A model generated the notes under the pieces. That model was not told the origin of the DNA. It saw only the letters and a list, made by a program, of their open reading frames with translations, and did not search any database. Shown piece by piece: positions 24,001-34,824 of a stretch of DNA of 64,000 nt. Location: positions 8,283,845 through 8,347,844 of the forward strand of contig OU744453.1 of assembly GCA_916610825.1 (NCBI GenBank). Direction: 5' to 3'. Made by a program: the position numbers and the translations under genes. Numbering within the stretch: position 1 is the stretch's first letter; every line of letters starts with the position of its first letter. This DNA comes from Haliclystus octoradiatus. Lineage: Eukaryota > Cnidaria > Staurozoa > Stauromedusae > Haliclystidae.

Positions 24001-24059
24001 TGTTCTCTAAATGATATTAAGCAATGAAATAGTTTGTTTAATAGGTCAGGGCCTTTCTC
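21027..24059 (-). CDS. BEL/Pao 2 pol: RT (part), RNase H, integrase
   Basis: An open frame of about 1010 codons after the stop at 24060-24062, with the first methionine at 23987. Residues counted from that methionine: RT catalytic box YMDD at 78-81; RNase H with AFSDGGS (aspartate about 250), an IELVGAL segment (about 295) and YWVDSK (aspartate about 325). A lysine/arginine-rich linker spans 423-440. An HHCC zinc-binding part with GHGG and CIEC lies at 580-621. The integrase core has AVDFFGPF (aspartate about 654), SDYGTNF and HMNGRVERL. The frame continues upstream without a shift into the gag-protease frame, so a single nonsense codon splits the polyprotein. The product would reverse-transcribe and integrate the element in virus-like particles. 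Confidence 0.9.
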   Translation of the reverse strand, partial: EKGPDLLNKLFHCLISFREHAVAFLGDIRKMFNMVSLREEDRPFQRFLWWGEDENIYSYEWKRLIFGDAPSPDLAINALNYLVTNFSQELIDGSQVIMKNTYMDDVAGSCANEEDAKMTISEVNDILAKGQFGIKYWHSNKSQVEKEVNKELLTCDNIETNVLGHCWDKNTDLISLRKGKHNITEEVTKRNILGFIASVWDPLGILNPVMVGLRIQFQQLWRHNYDWDDKLGNQLSERWRENMINATTYLDSCIKRSLTPNNSTGDVEVHAFSDGGSEAYGTVVYFRWQTDDGSIETRYVASKSFVTPVKGVWTIPRIELVGALVMVRLVKSVMKSLHCDPKSVTYWVDSKVVLHWIRAKDSNRNKVFVETRVAEIQESVDSERFRYVPIAKNIADVLTKETPQPDLEQFYEVPSFLKEEIIPQFESAKVKEAIDKEQVLEEVLPPRKKKNKLKKRRETKKEVKNARIQVAQFRDLTEDDEKKISDIKETGKILETTSKAISWIEAVDLVKQRSEVKTTEEAQMLLLQAMQGTEKFKSDLKYRKLCAVYDAQHKVVRVGGRLHSIEEFHLNVAAPVIIPTVKFPKGNTCEEADRFHILLLLAEHIHSQAGHGGSNRCKIMAEQCGLWICKAKKLFDYVKNRCIECRKRWNPLLSQQMGLIPEFCFAIGEPPFKHTAVDFFGPFKTKVGRRSVMNGHAALFTCSTVRAIHIEFCYDMEGGEGMSSDKFLSAFRRFVSLKGVKVSTMYSDYGTNFVGSEDFIAKERENWDNQVIVKELRTENEKRGVNFQWIWNTPTASHMNGRVERLIRSVRYALDVVVGYHDKLLSGDEWSTVLYEISYLINSRPLWPHRGQDPLEVDGTITPNFLLHGHGECVPQSMVTNDCAVVLPKRVDAIERRVQTFWRAWMQNMPRSLLLRPKWLEKAENVNVGDLVILHKSNVGSDAPRAMWELGIIRDTYPGADGMVRKVKVQSRKGTYQRPITKLCLIATAAELKDNVVLPEREQQFIVDVQ

Positions 24060-26571
24060 TTAGACATCATTCAAGCAAAACCCAAGTGAGTTTCTTCTGG
24101 CTGCATTCCAAACGATCCTTACTGGGGTTGATTCACTGTCATTTCTAATAACATGTTGGTGTATAATGTAATATGCTGATTCTTCGGGCTTTGCTTCTAC
24201 TAATTCCACAAATCCAGATTGTACAAGTTTTGCCATTTCTTTAGAATACAGTTCAAATTCAAGAGTTCTTTTCAGTCTTTTCTTCTGTCGATGAAGATCC
24301 TTTGCTGCTTCATTGTAATTGTTTGGAAGTCCTTCGGGATAACCTTCTTTCCATGGCAAGGCAACTTCAACCCTTCCTTCTTTATTGATCGTTGTGTTAA
24401 GCTCTACTGATTTAATAAAATTATATTCAATGATTTGATTATCTGAACATACACATTTCTTGGTAGGTGAAACTCCAGTTAAATCGGAAACAAATACTGA
24501 TTTAACTTTGTTAACACAATCTTCTGGTTCCATCTTTGAGATTCTGTAAATCTTTCTCTGTTTCTGTTTCTCAATTACTCCTACTATGGCCCAGCCCAAT
24601 GGATATTTAATGCCTATTGGTGCATGCGGATTTTCGATTTCCTTCTCAGCCGGTGGTGTTATGAATAAGGTTTCTTGGATGAAGGCTTGTGCATCTCTGC
24701 CAATCAAAATGTCTATTGTTCCACCTTGTATGTCTACTTTTTCTTTGATCCCTTTCAGATATGTATAGTCTTCAAAGAAGGTTGAGTCAATTTTTGGGAT
24801 GTCCTCACAGATTCTGTCCATAGAGTACACAGTCAATGTTCCCCCATTAATATGGTCGCTATCTTTGATTTCTATATCTAATTCTGTAGATTTCTCTGAT
24901 TGCTGTCCACCACCTGCGACACTGTAATGTAGTGTTGTATTTGTACCTTCGATTCCTAATCTTTGGGCAAATTCTTTACTTATCAAAGATGTATCTGAAC
25001 CTCCATCTATGAAACATCGTGCTTTCAGCCATTCTTTTTCTTTCCCTTTGCATTTTACGTCAATGATGACTACTGGTAGTCTAGTGGATTGTTTTGGTGC
25101 GTGATTAGCAGATTTAAGTATCAACGCATTGTTATTTGCAGTCTGACTGCTTTCCTCGTTGTTGTTGCTACTAGAAGAAATATTTTGTGTAGATTGATGT
25201 GTATTTATTTCATGGTTGTTGGATGACTCTACAATCATACACAGCATATCATTGTGTCGACCATTGCATTTGCTGCATTTTGAACAAGTATCTTGTCTTC
25301 TATGGGATGTATCCAAGCAGCTGAAGCAAAATCCTTTTTTTCGAACATAAGCCAAACGATCCTTTGGTAACCATCTTTTAAATGCGAAGCAATCTTCTAG
25401 TTTGTGTTGATGTTTACATTCTTTCCTTCCACAAAGATATTTTTCTTCAACATCATAGGACTTTGTAATTGCATTAATTTTACTAGATCTGTTTTTGCTT
25501 GTTTCTTGAAGCATTGGAGTAGTACGTCTTTTTTCACTGCTTATGCTGCTGTAAGTTGTTGCTAATTCTCTTAAATGGGCAATGATCCTCTTTACATCTA
25601 ATTCAATTGGACTCAAATTATTTATTGTTCTTGTTTCATTTGTAATTTGCAACGATGTCTTTATTGTATTTTGGAAGTCTGCTGGTACTTTTCTCATTAT
25701 GTCATTGGTGAATACAATTCCTTTTGCACGTTCATGACAGCCAGCACTCGCAATCTGATGACAATAATTTTCAATACTGTTAATAAAAACGAGAATCTCT
25801 TCTCTGTCTTTGATTTTTATTGCCTTTACTTTTCTGTATTCGGTTTCAATGTCCTGGATGATTCTTTCCTTTGTTAAGGCGATCTCCATATTATCCCATA
25901 CATCTTTAATAGTCTCACATGTATTTATGCATAACTGCCATTCATCTGGTATTGATTTTTTCACCCAGTGTATAATTATTGTACTTTGATGGATTGCTGC
26001 AGCTTCCATAGTGTCAGTAAATGTTTTCTTCCAAAAATAATATTTTCGTGGAATCCCATCCCATTCAGGGGGTTCAAATCCTGACAACTTTATAGTGCTA
26101 TAATTACGCTTTGGTTTTTCAGTTTTACTGTATTCCGGCTTGCTACTTTCTTGCAATCTGACTTCTAATTCCATCTTCTTAAGTTCATGCTCCATCATCT
26201 TAGCATCTTCAATCTCTTTGTTTTTGTATTTCTTTCTTGATATATATCGTTTTAGCTTGTCCATTACAATCCCACATTCTTCTAGAATTCGACTTTCTTC
26301 TTCTTCCCACTTTTGTATCTCTTTATCATATAGTTCTTTGGTAATTTCCCCGTTTCTTTTTCCCTATTTCTTAGAAGTAAATTTCAACATTTCTCTCTAC
26401 ATCTTTTGCAGCAGATTGTAGGCATGCTGTCTTCTCTGTTGCCTCTTCGAGGTCATGACAGGTTTCTTCATCCCTTGTTACTTCTTCAAGTAGATTTGTA
26501 GTTCTTTTCACAAGATCATCATATCTTTTGATACTTTTCTTCAATTTCCTGATGCAAAGTTCTACTTCCAT
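24060..26571 (-). pseudogene. BEL/Pao 2 gag-protease and RT N-terminus, two breaks
   Basis: The probable start is the methionine at 26571, just inside the 5' LTR and priming region. The first 66 codons end at a stop (26371-26373). The frame is then shifted until a 734-codon frame, whose first methionine is at 26264, runs to the stop at 24060-24062. Within the 734 residues: a charged helical gag region, zinc-knuckle cysteine/histidine clusters at about 278-345 (including CFSCLDTSHRRQDTC), an aspartic protease motif FIDGGSDTSLI at about 417-428 and PLGWAIVG beyond 550. The last part, NSLGFCLNDV, is the RT N-terminus and continues in frame past the stop. The two lesions look recent. Suppression or a second site cannot be excluded. 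Confidence 0.85.
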
Positions 26572-26602
26572 GGCTCCAAGCCTTACAGGTATTAGAATTT
26601 TC

Positions 26603-26967
26603 TGTTTTGCACAGCTTTCAACAGCTTGTGACTTTTTAGAAAACTCAAAGGCGAATCTGACAAATATCAATCTTTGAATAAAATCAAATCAACAACAACA
26701 ACAGACATATCCTTTGTTGTGCTTAATCTATTCACTATAATATCCTTTTGTAAATTCTAATTTGCCCTTTGGCTAAACCAAACTAAGTTAACTCTAAAAC
26801 ATAGTAATCAAAAAATACACCCTTTTGGAAACATGTGCTCTTCTATACTCTAGCCTCACATTCGCAATTAATACATCTAAATGAGACTAGTGAATAATGT
26901 TCAATTTAAACATTAAATATAATCAATAACAAATTATGCTAAACTGAAGAAAGTTGAATTCATAACA
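26603..26967 (-). repeat. 5' LTR of BEL/Pao 2
   Basis: 365 bp matching 20594-20958. It is flanked outwardly by the target duplication TAAGC. The primer binding site should lie at about 26580-26602 on the minus strand, but no tRNA match was recognised there. Confidence 0.93.
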
Positions 26968-27390
26968 TAAGCCGAAACAAATTGAACATTATGAGAGATA
27001 TAAACAAAACACCAAAAATTTCTAAATGTTTCTAAATAAAAATTTGAATAAACGTTAGCATCGTCAATGACATATAATTATAATTCAGAATGTTATAATC
27101 CAGAGCATTCTTCTTCTTTGCGTCATTTTGTTTGGTCGTAGTGGCTATTCTGAGAACACAGAAAAAACTAAATTAAGATACCAGAAAAAGGTTGCAAAGC
27201 AGCAGAAATAAGAAACATGGCGATTATAAGATTCGGAAGTGGATCGAAACTACAACCCTGGATCTGTGACTCGAAGAAAGGCAAATATAACGATGACGGG
27301 AAGATTTATATGAGATAATTGATTTAATCAGTCAAATATTTTATGCTAAATTTGTGTAAAAGTAGTAACATTTTGTTTTATTTCACTAAA

Positions 27391-27563
27391 GGGCTACTGC
27401 ACAGCAGCCTTGTGTTTGGATTCTCTCATACCAACACTTAGGATGTTGGTAGACAATCGAAAGCTGAAAAACACTCGCTGTACGGGCTCTTGTTTTTCTG
27501 ATGCTTTCTCATCTCTTACCAATTGTTATCAGAGAACCCAAACATGGCCGCCGTGCAGTAACC
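27391..27563. mobile_element. Hairpin element B
   Basis: Arms GGGCTACTGCACAGCAGCC...TGTTTGGATTCTC and GAGAACCCAAACA...GTGCAGTAACCC pair over most of their length. The interior reads CGAAAGCTGAAAA then ACTCGC and TTTTTCTGATGCTTTCTC, the same core as element C. No clear target duplication. Confidence 0.65.
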
Positions 27564-28952
27564 CATTATTAATTCATAATCATCATTTAAGTCATCTTCT
27601 ATAACAATCATTGATAAACCCTATTCAAACGCCTTTAGCCTGTGTGCATTACGTCAGAACTCCATTCCATACCTGCAATTCCTCGGTCTGAATAATTCTC
27701 AATATTACGCGCAGGCTCATTCAATAATTGCTTTAATAAAATTAACAATTAATAAATAGTAATTAATAGTACCCACAAATAAAGCTTTTATAAATAATAA
27801 AGAAATAAATGAGTTTATATTATTAAATGCTATCTAATAGCAAAGAATATAATGCTCATAATCAATGCCACAAATAGCAGAACTGTAAATAATTATAATA
27901 GAAATGGAAAGGATTCAGAGACATATATATAGATAGACAAATATATTCTCACATTAAACTTAAAGCACTGAGATGTCACCAATGTTATATATAATATATT
28001 TTTCATATAATATAAGTTCGAATTGAATCATAAATAAATTTGAATTATATAAAATATAAAATCATATTAAATTTTTTAAATATATATTAAAATATTTGCA
28101 TGGGCAACACATCAATTTGAATGCTCAATGCTAAAAGCAGAGCAATATAAATAGTAGTATGTATCACATCATCAGGATTATCGTGTCGCTTATGCAACGA
28201 GACTGGAACTCCTGATCAATATCACAGAAATAGTATTTAGATGAATTTTTTGAGACGAAAAATCTTAGGCTTCTAATAGCGCTGCTCTTCGTATTTTTGA
28301 ACATAGAATTATTTTAAACCTCCAGTAAGGTTCCAGGTAAGTTAAAATACATTTTCAGTATATATATATAGAACATATCAAGGATCTGCTACGATTTATT
28401 CTTGCAATTTGATTGGTTAACGCCAATAACGCCATTTCACCATAGCCGAGCTTGACCCCATCGAATTCAAGAAATTTATGAAAATACCAAACAGCCAATC
28501 ATTATTTAAATATGGCATTATAAACAGCAAGTAATTAAACGTACAAAGCAAATACCGTGAATATGTGTAGAGTCATATACAGCTTCATTTTCAAATTGTT
28601 CAAAATAAATCAAATGGCTTGCAGGAGAAATATCTGAGCCAGTAAACAAACATGTTTAAAGTGTATAGAAATATTTTGCATAAATTAACAATTTGCATAA
28701 CTTTTACTTTATTGATAATTGTGAAAACATAGCATAACATAACTTCATTTCATTAATACATCCCCTTATAATTTAATGGCCAATTTTTGCAAGTTCGTAG
28801 AAATAAATAAAAACTAATTCCTAGCATAGAAAAGAAAGCTTTCGATGAACTACCGAAACATAAACATATAGGCTAAACAGAATCAACCGCTAAAATTTCA
28901 AATAATTAAACCATTTCTCCAAATGAAAGTTTGCTAAATCTCGAGTCACTTC

Positions 28953-29025
28953 AGGAGAAAACTCGAAGGCGAAAATTACTCGCCGAGGCGGCTCGTAATT
29001 TTCTGATGCCTTCTCGTTTTCTCCT
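28953..29025. mobile_element. Hairpin element C, 73-nt near-perfect hairpin
   Basis: AGGAGAAAAC pairs with GTTTTCTCCT, the inner CGAAGGC with GCCTTC, and GAAAATTAC with GTAATTTTC, around a GC-rich loop. The result is a compact stem-loop of pre-miRNA size. The core CGAAGGCGAAAA...TTTTCTGATGCCTTC is shared with element B and in part with element A. Confidence 0.6.
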
Positions 29026-29619
29026 TACGTGCCTCTCGTTGCGCTATCAGAGCATAGTTCACGGAAAGCATGAACTATTTGTTTAATATAATTAGATAAA
29101 TATGTATCTCGCAACATTAATTAAGCTTTCAGGTCGAAGACTTTAAATATTTAACATTTAACATCATACTTTGAAGTGCTAGTATGGGAAATATATAACC
29201 TATCATCATTAAAGATTCGCAAGGAAATATTTCTGTTCACTTTTTGAATGTGGTAGGCCGGTATACAAATAGTGTGTATATAGAAGCAGCAAATGGGCAA
29301 CTGCAAATATGTTGCTATAAGGGCTTTCCAAACAACTATGTTCCAAATAAGCAAACTAATCCTCAATGCAGTAATATACATCGGTATAGGCACAATTCAA
29401 ATAATGTTGTGAGCTGAGCTACGCTCCTAAATCCTAAAAAACATCAGAGTCGTTCATTTCATATAAATCTAATCAACACCATTTGAATCTTGAACGGCTA
29501 CATACTGATCTTAACGCAATTATCAACATAAACTTTGCTATATGAGCACATCCGTTAGGAAGTTACAATTCTAAGATATCTCAATAATTCTAAGAAACTA
29601 TTTTGTGCCGTGGAAAGTG

Positions 29620-30010
29620 AATATCTCTTTGATCTTTAGTTGATCAGTTTAGCTATAGCCTGATCAGCACTGATCAATCGTGTCCAATCTTTTGACGTAA
29701 ACATTTTCGAAGTTGGGCGTGGTAATTGGGGTGGGGGGCCAGGGAGATGCTATAAGATGAGCCTAAAATGTGAATATTTTGTTGATCGTAATTTGATCAG
29801 CAATATAAATGCCTCATCAGTACTATGAAAGCGTGATAAAACTTTTGATATGTAAATTTTCGAATTTGGCGGGTTGGGGGGCCGGATTCTCATTAGCACT
29901 CCACCGTCAACAAAATCGTTAATAACTTTGACAAATTTGTTTGATCAGTCTTAAAACCACCTGATCACAACTGATCAATTACTGATCAAAGTATTTATGA
30001 TGATTTGGAC
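29620..30010. repeat. Three diverged tandem units rich in TGATCA
   Basis: Units start near 29620, 29770 and 29915 and share TTGATC...TGATCAG, a CTGATCA...ACTGATCAAT pair, TTTTGA...GTAAA, TTTTCGAA and a GGGGGGCC block in the first two. The TGATCA palindrome occurs about seven times. The array ends about 200 bp upstream of the second methyltransferase copy. Confidence 0.6.
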
Positions 30011-30095
30011 AAAATTTGAAGAGGCGAAAAAATGTTCCGTGCATGACTGCACGCAAGTGACGTACTTCATAATCTTTCAGCCCTCTGGTTAAAGA

Positions 30096-30103
30096 TGACG
30101 TCA
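30096..30103. promoter_or_regulatory. CRE-like palindrome TGACGTCA
   Basis: A perfect TGACGTCA lies 108 bp before the methyltransferase start at 30212; a second half-like AGTGACGTAC lies about 40 bp further upstream. This is the consensus for CREB/ATF dimers in animals. Whether it works here is unknown. Confidence 0.3.
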
Positions 30104-30273
30104 ATACATAAATATGCGCACGCGTCGTATGATCAATGATGGCTCCGCTAGCTTTTGAAACGAAATCTGTAGCCTGCAGTACCTAGGCTTTAATTTTTAC
30201 TTATTGATAAGATGGCTTATCGCTTGTTCGAAGGAACAAAGCATGCTGACGTATACAGTAAATTCCGACCAGG

Positions 30274-32581
30274 GGCAATCCTGACTTCTACGGTATCAAA
30301 ATCGTGTTTACGTTTTAGGAATTTATAATTGGTGTGAACAACCCACCTTTCCGAAAACATTGACGCGCTTGTAGACATCACATGTCTGTCAGCTACAACC
30401 CATTTGCTGCTGAAAAGTACCTCGTTTTCAAGCTTTGTATGTTATCAATTATCCGTCCTCCGGTTATAGCTTGAAAAAAGCCGGTTTTTATGTTTTTCAA
30501 CTTTAAAATGTCTCTCATACAAAAACGGGCGATACAATTCATTTCATTTCTTAGTATGTCATAGTCAAACGTGTATCGAAGTGATTTAAAAAAACTAGAT
30601 AAAAAAATATCAAGTCTATATTTAGAAACAGCCATTTAAGTTGACCTCGGTGTGATTTCACCTCTTTTCAGATTTTGAAAAAAGCCGGTTTTCTACTTTT
30701 TTTCACTTTAAATGTCTCTCATACTAAAACGGGCTATACAATTCATTTCATTTCTTAGTATGTCATAGTCAAACGTGTATCGAAGTGATTTAAAAAAACT
30801 AGATGAAAAAATATCAAGTCTATATTTAGAAACAGCCATTTAAGTTGACCTCGGTGTGATTTCACCTCTTTTCAGATTTTGAAAAAAGCCGGTTTTCTAC
30901 TTTTTTTCACTTTAAATGTCTCTCATACTAAAACGGGCAATACAATTCATTTCATTTCTTAGTATGTCATAGTCAAACGTGTATCGAAGTGATTTAAAAA
31001 AACTAGATGGAAAAATATCAAGTCTATATTTAGAAACAGCCATTTAAGTTGACCTCGGTGTGATTTCACCTCTTTTCAGATTTTGAAAAAAGCCGGTTTC
31101 TACTTTTTTTCACTTTAAATGTCTCTCATACTAAAACGGGCAATACAATTCATTTCATTTCTTAGTATGTCATAGTCAAACGTGTATCGAAGTGATTTAA
31201 AAAATCTAGATGGAAAAATATCAAGTCTATATTTAGAAACAGCCATTTAAGTTGACCTAGGTGTGATTTCACGTCTTTTCAGATTTTGAAAAAAGCCGGT
31301 TTTTATGTTTTTCAACTTTAAATGTCTCTCATACTAAAACGGGAGATACAATTCACTTCATTTCTTAGTATGTCATAGTCAAACGTGTATCGAAGTGATT
31401 TAAAAAAACTAGATGAAAAAATATCAAGTCTATATTTAGAAACAGCCATTTAAGTTGACCTCGGTGTGATTTCACCTCTTTTCAGATTTTGAAAAAAGCC
31501 GGTTTTCTACTTTTTTTCACTTTAAATGTCTCTCATACTAAAACGGGCAATTGAATTGAATCGCCCGTTTTAGTATGAGAAATATTTAAACTTGAGAAAG
31601 TAGAAAAACCGGCTTTTTTCAAAATCTGAAAAGACGTGAAATCACACCTAGGTCAACTTAAATGGCTGTTTCTAAATATAGACTTGATATTTTTTCATCT
31701 AGTTTTTTTAAATCACTTCGATACACGTTTGACTATGACATACTAAGAAATGAAATGAATTGTATTGCCCGTTTTAGTATGAGAGACATTTAAAGTGAAA
31801 AAAAGTAGAAAACCGGCTTTTTTCAAAATCTGAAAAGAGGTGAAATCACACCGAGGTCAACTTAAATGGCTGTTTCTAAATATAGACTTGATATTTTTTC
31901 ATCTAGTTTTTTTAAATCACTTCGATACACGTTTGACTATGACATACTAAGAAATGAAATGAATTGTATTGCCCGTTTTAGTATGAGAGACATTTAAAGT
32001 GAAAAAAAGTAGAAAACCGGCTTTTTTCAAAATCTGAAAAGAGGTGAAATCACACCGAGGTCAACTTAAATGGCTGTTTCTAAATATAGACTTGATATTT
32101 TTTTATCTAGTTTTTTTAAATCACTTCGATAGACGTTTGACTATGACATACTAAGAAATGAAATGAATTGTATCGCCCGTTTTTGTATGAGAGACATTTA
32201 AAGTTGAAAAACATAAAAACCGGCTTTTTTCAAGCTATAACCGGAGGACGGATAATTAATAACATACAAAGCTTGAAAACGAGGTACTTTTCAGCAGCAA
32301 ATGGGTTGTAGCTGACAGACATGTGATGTCTACAAGCGCGTCAATGTTTTCGGAAAGGTGGGTTGTTCACACCAATTAAAATTCCTAAAACGTAAACACG
32401 ATTTTGATACCGTAGAAGTCAGGATTGAAAACGAGGTACTTTTCAGCAGCAAATGGGTTGTAGCTGACAGACATGTGATGTCTACAAGCGCGTCAATGTT
32501 TTCGGAAAGGTGGGTTGTTCACACCAATTAAAATTCCTAAAACGTAAACACGATTTTGATACCGTAGAAGTCAGGATTGCC
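30274..32581. mobile_element. Foldback-type transposon in methyltransferase exon 1
   Basis: 2308 bp that is almost entirely one inverted repeat, with its centre near 31549. Ends are GGCAATCC and GGATTGCC. CGACCAGG (8 bp; 9 bp if the preceding C is counted) is duplicated at 30266-30273 and 32582-32589. Each arm is made of a unit of about 204 bp containing GAAAAAAGCCGGTTTT. The left arm has unit landmarks at 30473, 30677, 30881, 31085, 31288 and 31491; the right arm at 31613, 31817, 32021 and 32224. At the right end the terminal 152 bp is itself doubled (32274-32425 and 32426-32577). There is no transposase. The design resembles Drosophila FB elements; an 8-9 bp duplication also fits Mutator-like or Merlin relatives. 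Confidence 0.9.
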
Positions 32582-33709
32582 CGACCAGGCTATACACCTG
32601 ATCTTTACGAATATATTTTGAGTTATTTGAAGAAAGGAAATCCAAATTTTGATCAACTTATTGATGTTGGCTGTGGACCTGGTCAAAGTACAAGATATTT
32701 GGCTGGAAAATTTACGCATGTGCTAGCAACAGATATCAGCGAAGCTCAAATAAATGCTGTGAGTTGTGTTCATTCCTGAAATTAAATTACACCCCTAGGC
32801 AGAAAATCTGATTATCAATCTGCTGTGATAGACTATTATGACATTATTGCGAGACAATAACAAAGGTCAGGCCTTTTTAGCTAGCCTTAAGGCCACATAC
32901 CATGTTGCACTGCAGAAGCTTTTAGACATGTCAACACCACAAAACGCTATCATGTCAAGAGACAAATTTCCACTACTATGAGTATATACTGGCTGAGCTG
33001 TAGGCTAACTGACGACTGTAGCTAGGCTGCTAGCAGTAGCTAGCTAACTAGCTATCACTCAAGTGTTTAGTTTACTGCTAACTTCAAATGCTACCAAAGG
33101 AAAGTGTGGGCATATATTTTGCATTTGGTACAAGGCCAAACATAACCTTAAAACCAGTGTCTATAACTTGTGTGCCTGCGTGCTGCGTGCTTTTTCAGGA
33201 AATACGTCATAATTTATCACCTTTTCGTATTTATGATGTTTAGCGTCTCAATGTTGTAAAAGAAGTTCTAGCTTGGCTAAATTTGGCAGTCGATGTCATG
33301 TCTTACTTGACGGGGACTTTTTCTATTCCAGACTGAGTTCCAGATTAAGTTAATTTATTAAGAGAATAAAGGATAGCTCCACTACGCTCGGACTCATGGT
33401 GAATGATATAATAATCAAAATAAACCAATTGAAATCAACCAATAGAATATCATATCAATCAAATCATCATGCAAAGAAAAATCAAATCGAATCAAATTCA
33501 AAAAAGTAAATCAATCCAATCGAATGATATAAAAATCAGATCAAATAAAAAAATCAACTGCAATAAAATAAAATAAAATAGATTAAAACAATATCCAAAT
33601 AATATAATAATATAAAGAAAAATATATCCAAATACTAAATCAAATAAAAAAAAGGAAAAAATGTTAACGCAGACCGATGGGATTGAACTCCAGAACCCAG
33701 GCGCCTGAT

Positions 33710-34125
33710 TATCATCATCATCATCATCATCATTTATTCAGAACCTGATAAGCTACAGGAGCTTTTTTTCACAGGACTGATTGAAACAAATATAATATAT
33801 ATGTGTACATGTGTACACGATAAGTATAAAAGGTAAGGTTTATAGTTGGTATATAGATAATATTTACAATAAAGTCTATGGCTAAAAAAAGAAAATTTGT
33901 CACGATTTGCTATGCAATTGCCTCTTGAGAAGATGTTTAAAACTGGTTCCACTAGCAACAATCTTCATCTCAGACGGAAGGTCATTCCACTTATGAGCAC
34001 CAGCATACTTGAATGAGTGTCTATGGCTTGACTCAATGTAGATGTCATTGTGGGAATGTGCACGTGTTCTAATGGAGTGTGGTTTTTGAAACAAATTGGA
34101 GAGCAAGGGAGGAGCTAAAGCAAGG
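33710..34125 (-). mobile_element. 5'-truncated LINE tail inserted in the tRNA-like head of R2
   Basis: The minus-strand frame entering at 34125 and ending at about 33903 reads as the C-terminus of a CR1/L2/Jockey-type LINE ORF2: HSIRTRAHSH, SFKYAGAHKWNDLP and a FKHLLKRQL ending. The 3' end is a TGA-repeat tail (33712-33733). TGAT occurs on both sides (33706-33709 and 34126-34129), though the tail repeat makes this duplication ambiguous. The R sequence resumes without loss. Confidence 0.8.
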
Positions 34126-34824
34126 TGATGCAGACGCTCCACCATTAGACCATACCAAGATAGAATAGATGAAGTGATTTTCACTACTTATAGTACAGGT
34201 GTGAGTTTTAAATGACGTGCGAAATTGTCTCTTCTTAAGCTGATGTCGCAGCAGAATTAAAACATTTTTATTAAACCAAATAAAACCATCACGACTGGCT
34301 TAGCAGTTTAATGTAATAAATAACTTCAGAAAACAAAACAAACAATGAATATATAACACTGTCTTGTCTAAGCCCCCAAACAAATGATGAATTGTGGGTT
34401 TAAAGTTCTCATGGTCAAAACGCAACAAAAATTATTTTCGAAGTTTCACCTTAAATAGTGATGAACTTACAGAACCATTGAAACCTTTCATTAACCATTT
34501 CAATTGACGAGAAGAAGAAAACAATCATGTGTTCTACCAATGAAGAGATAATCACGATGTAAACTAATCCAGGAGTATTAGAAAACATTTCATTTTAATA
34601 ATGCAATTGTAATCTTGCTAAGCTGCAAGTCGACCATCATGGCGGGCAATGGAAAAAAATTTATGTCAAATCCAGCTAAAAAATTGGAATTATCACACAG
34701 CTTGCCCATTGTAGTTTTAACAATAAAATGGTGTTTCTTGCGCAATCGTTTTTGTTCGACCTTTGTTAGCACGCAAAGCAGTATGTTGAACGTTATTTCA
34801 AGAGAACAAAAGATTTAGTCAAAA

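Larger units (their letters stand above)
20594..26967 (-). mobile_element. BEL/Pao LTR retrotransposon 2, young nearly intact copy
   Basis: Two 365-bp LTRs (20594-20958 and 26603-26967) enclose a gag-protease-RT-RNase H-integrase polyprotein on the minus strand. TAAGC flanks both ends (20589-20593 and 26968-26972) as a perfect 5-bp target duplication. On the minus strand each LTR starts TGTTAT and ends AAAACA. By eye the LTRs differ at only about four positions, so insertion was recent. A purine tract AAGGGGGAG just before the 3' LTR (about 20960-20970) is the likely polypurine primer. Only one stop and one gag frame break interrupt the reading frame. Confidence 0.95.
26973..29619. other. Unassigned AT-rich sequence with two hairpin elements
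   Basis: Apart from the hairpins listed at 27391 and 28953 no gene or RNA was supported. 27700-28110 is very AT-rich low-complexity sequence. Open frames are short and lack motifs. Confidence 0.5.

Noticed and set aside
30393-32200. A 44-codon frame starting MAVSKYRLDIF in each foldback unit
   Set aside because: It recurs only because the DNA unit is repeated. Some units carry stops or changed ends and there is no sign of coding constraint.
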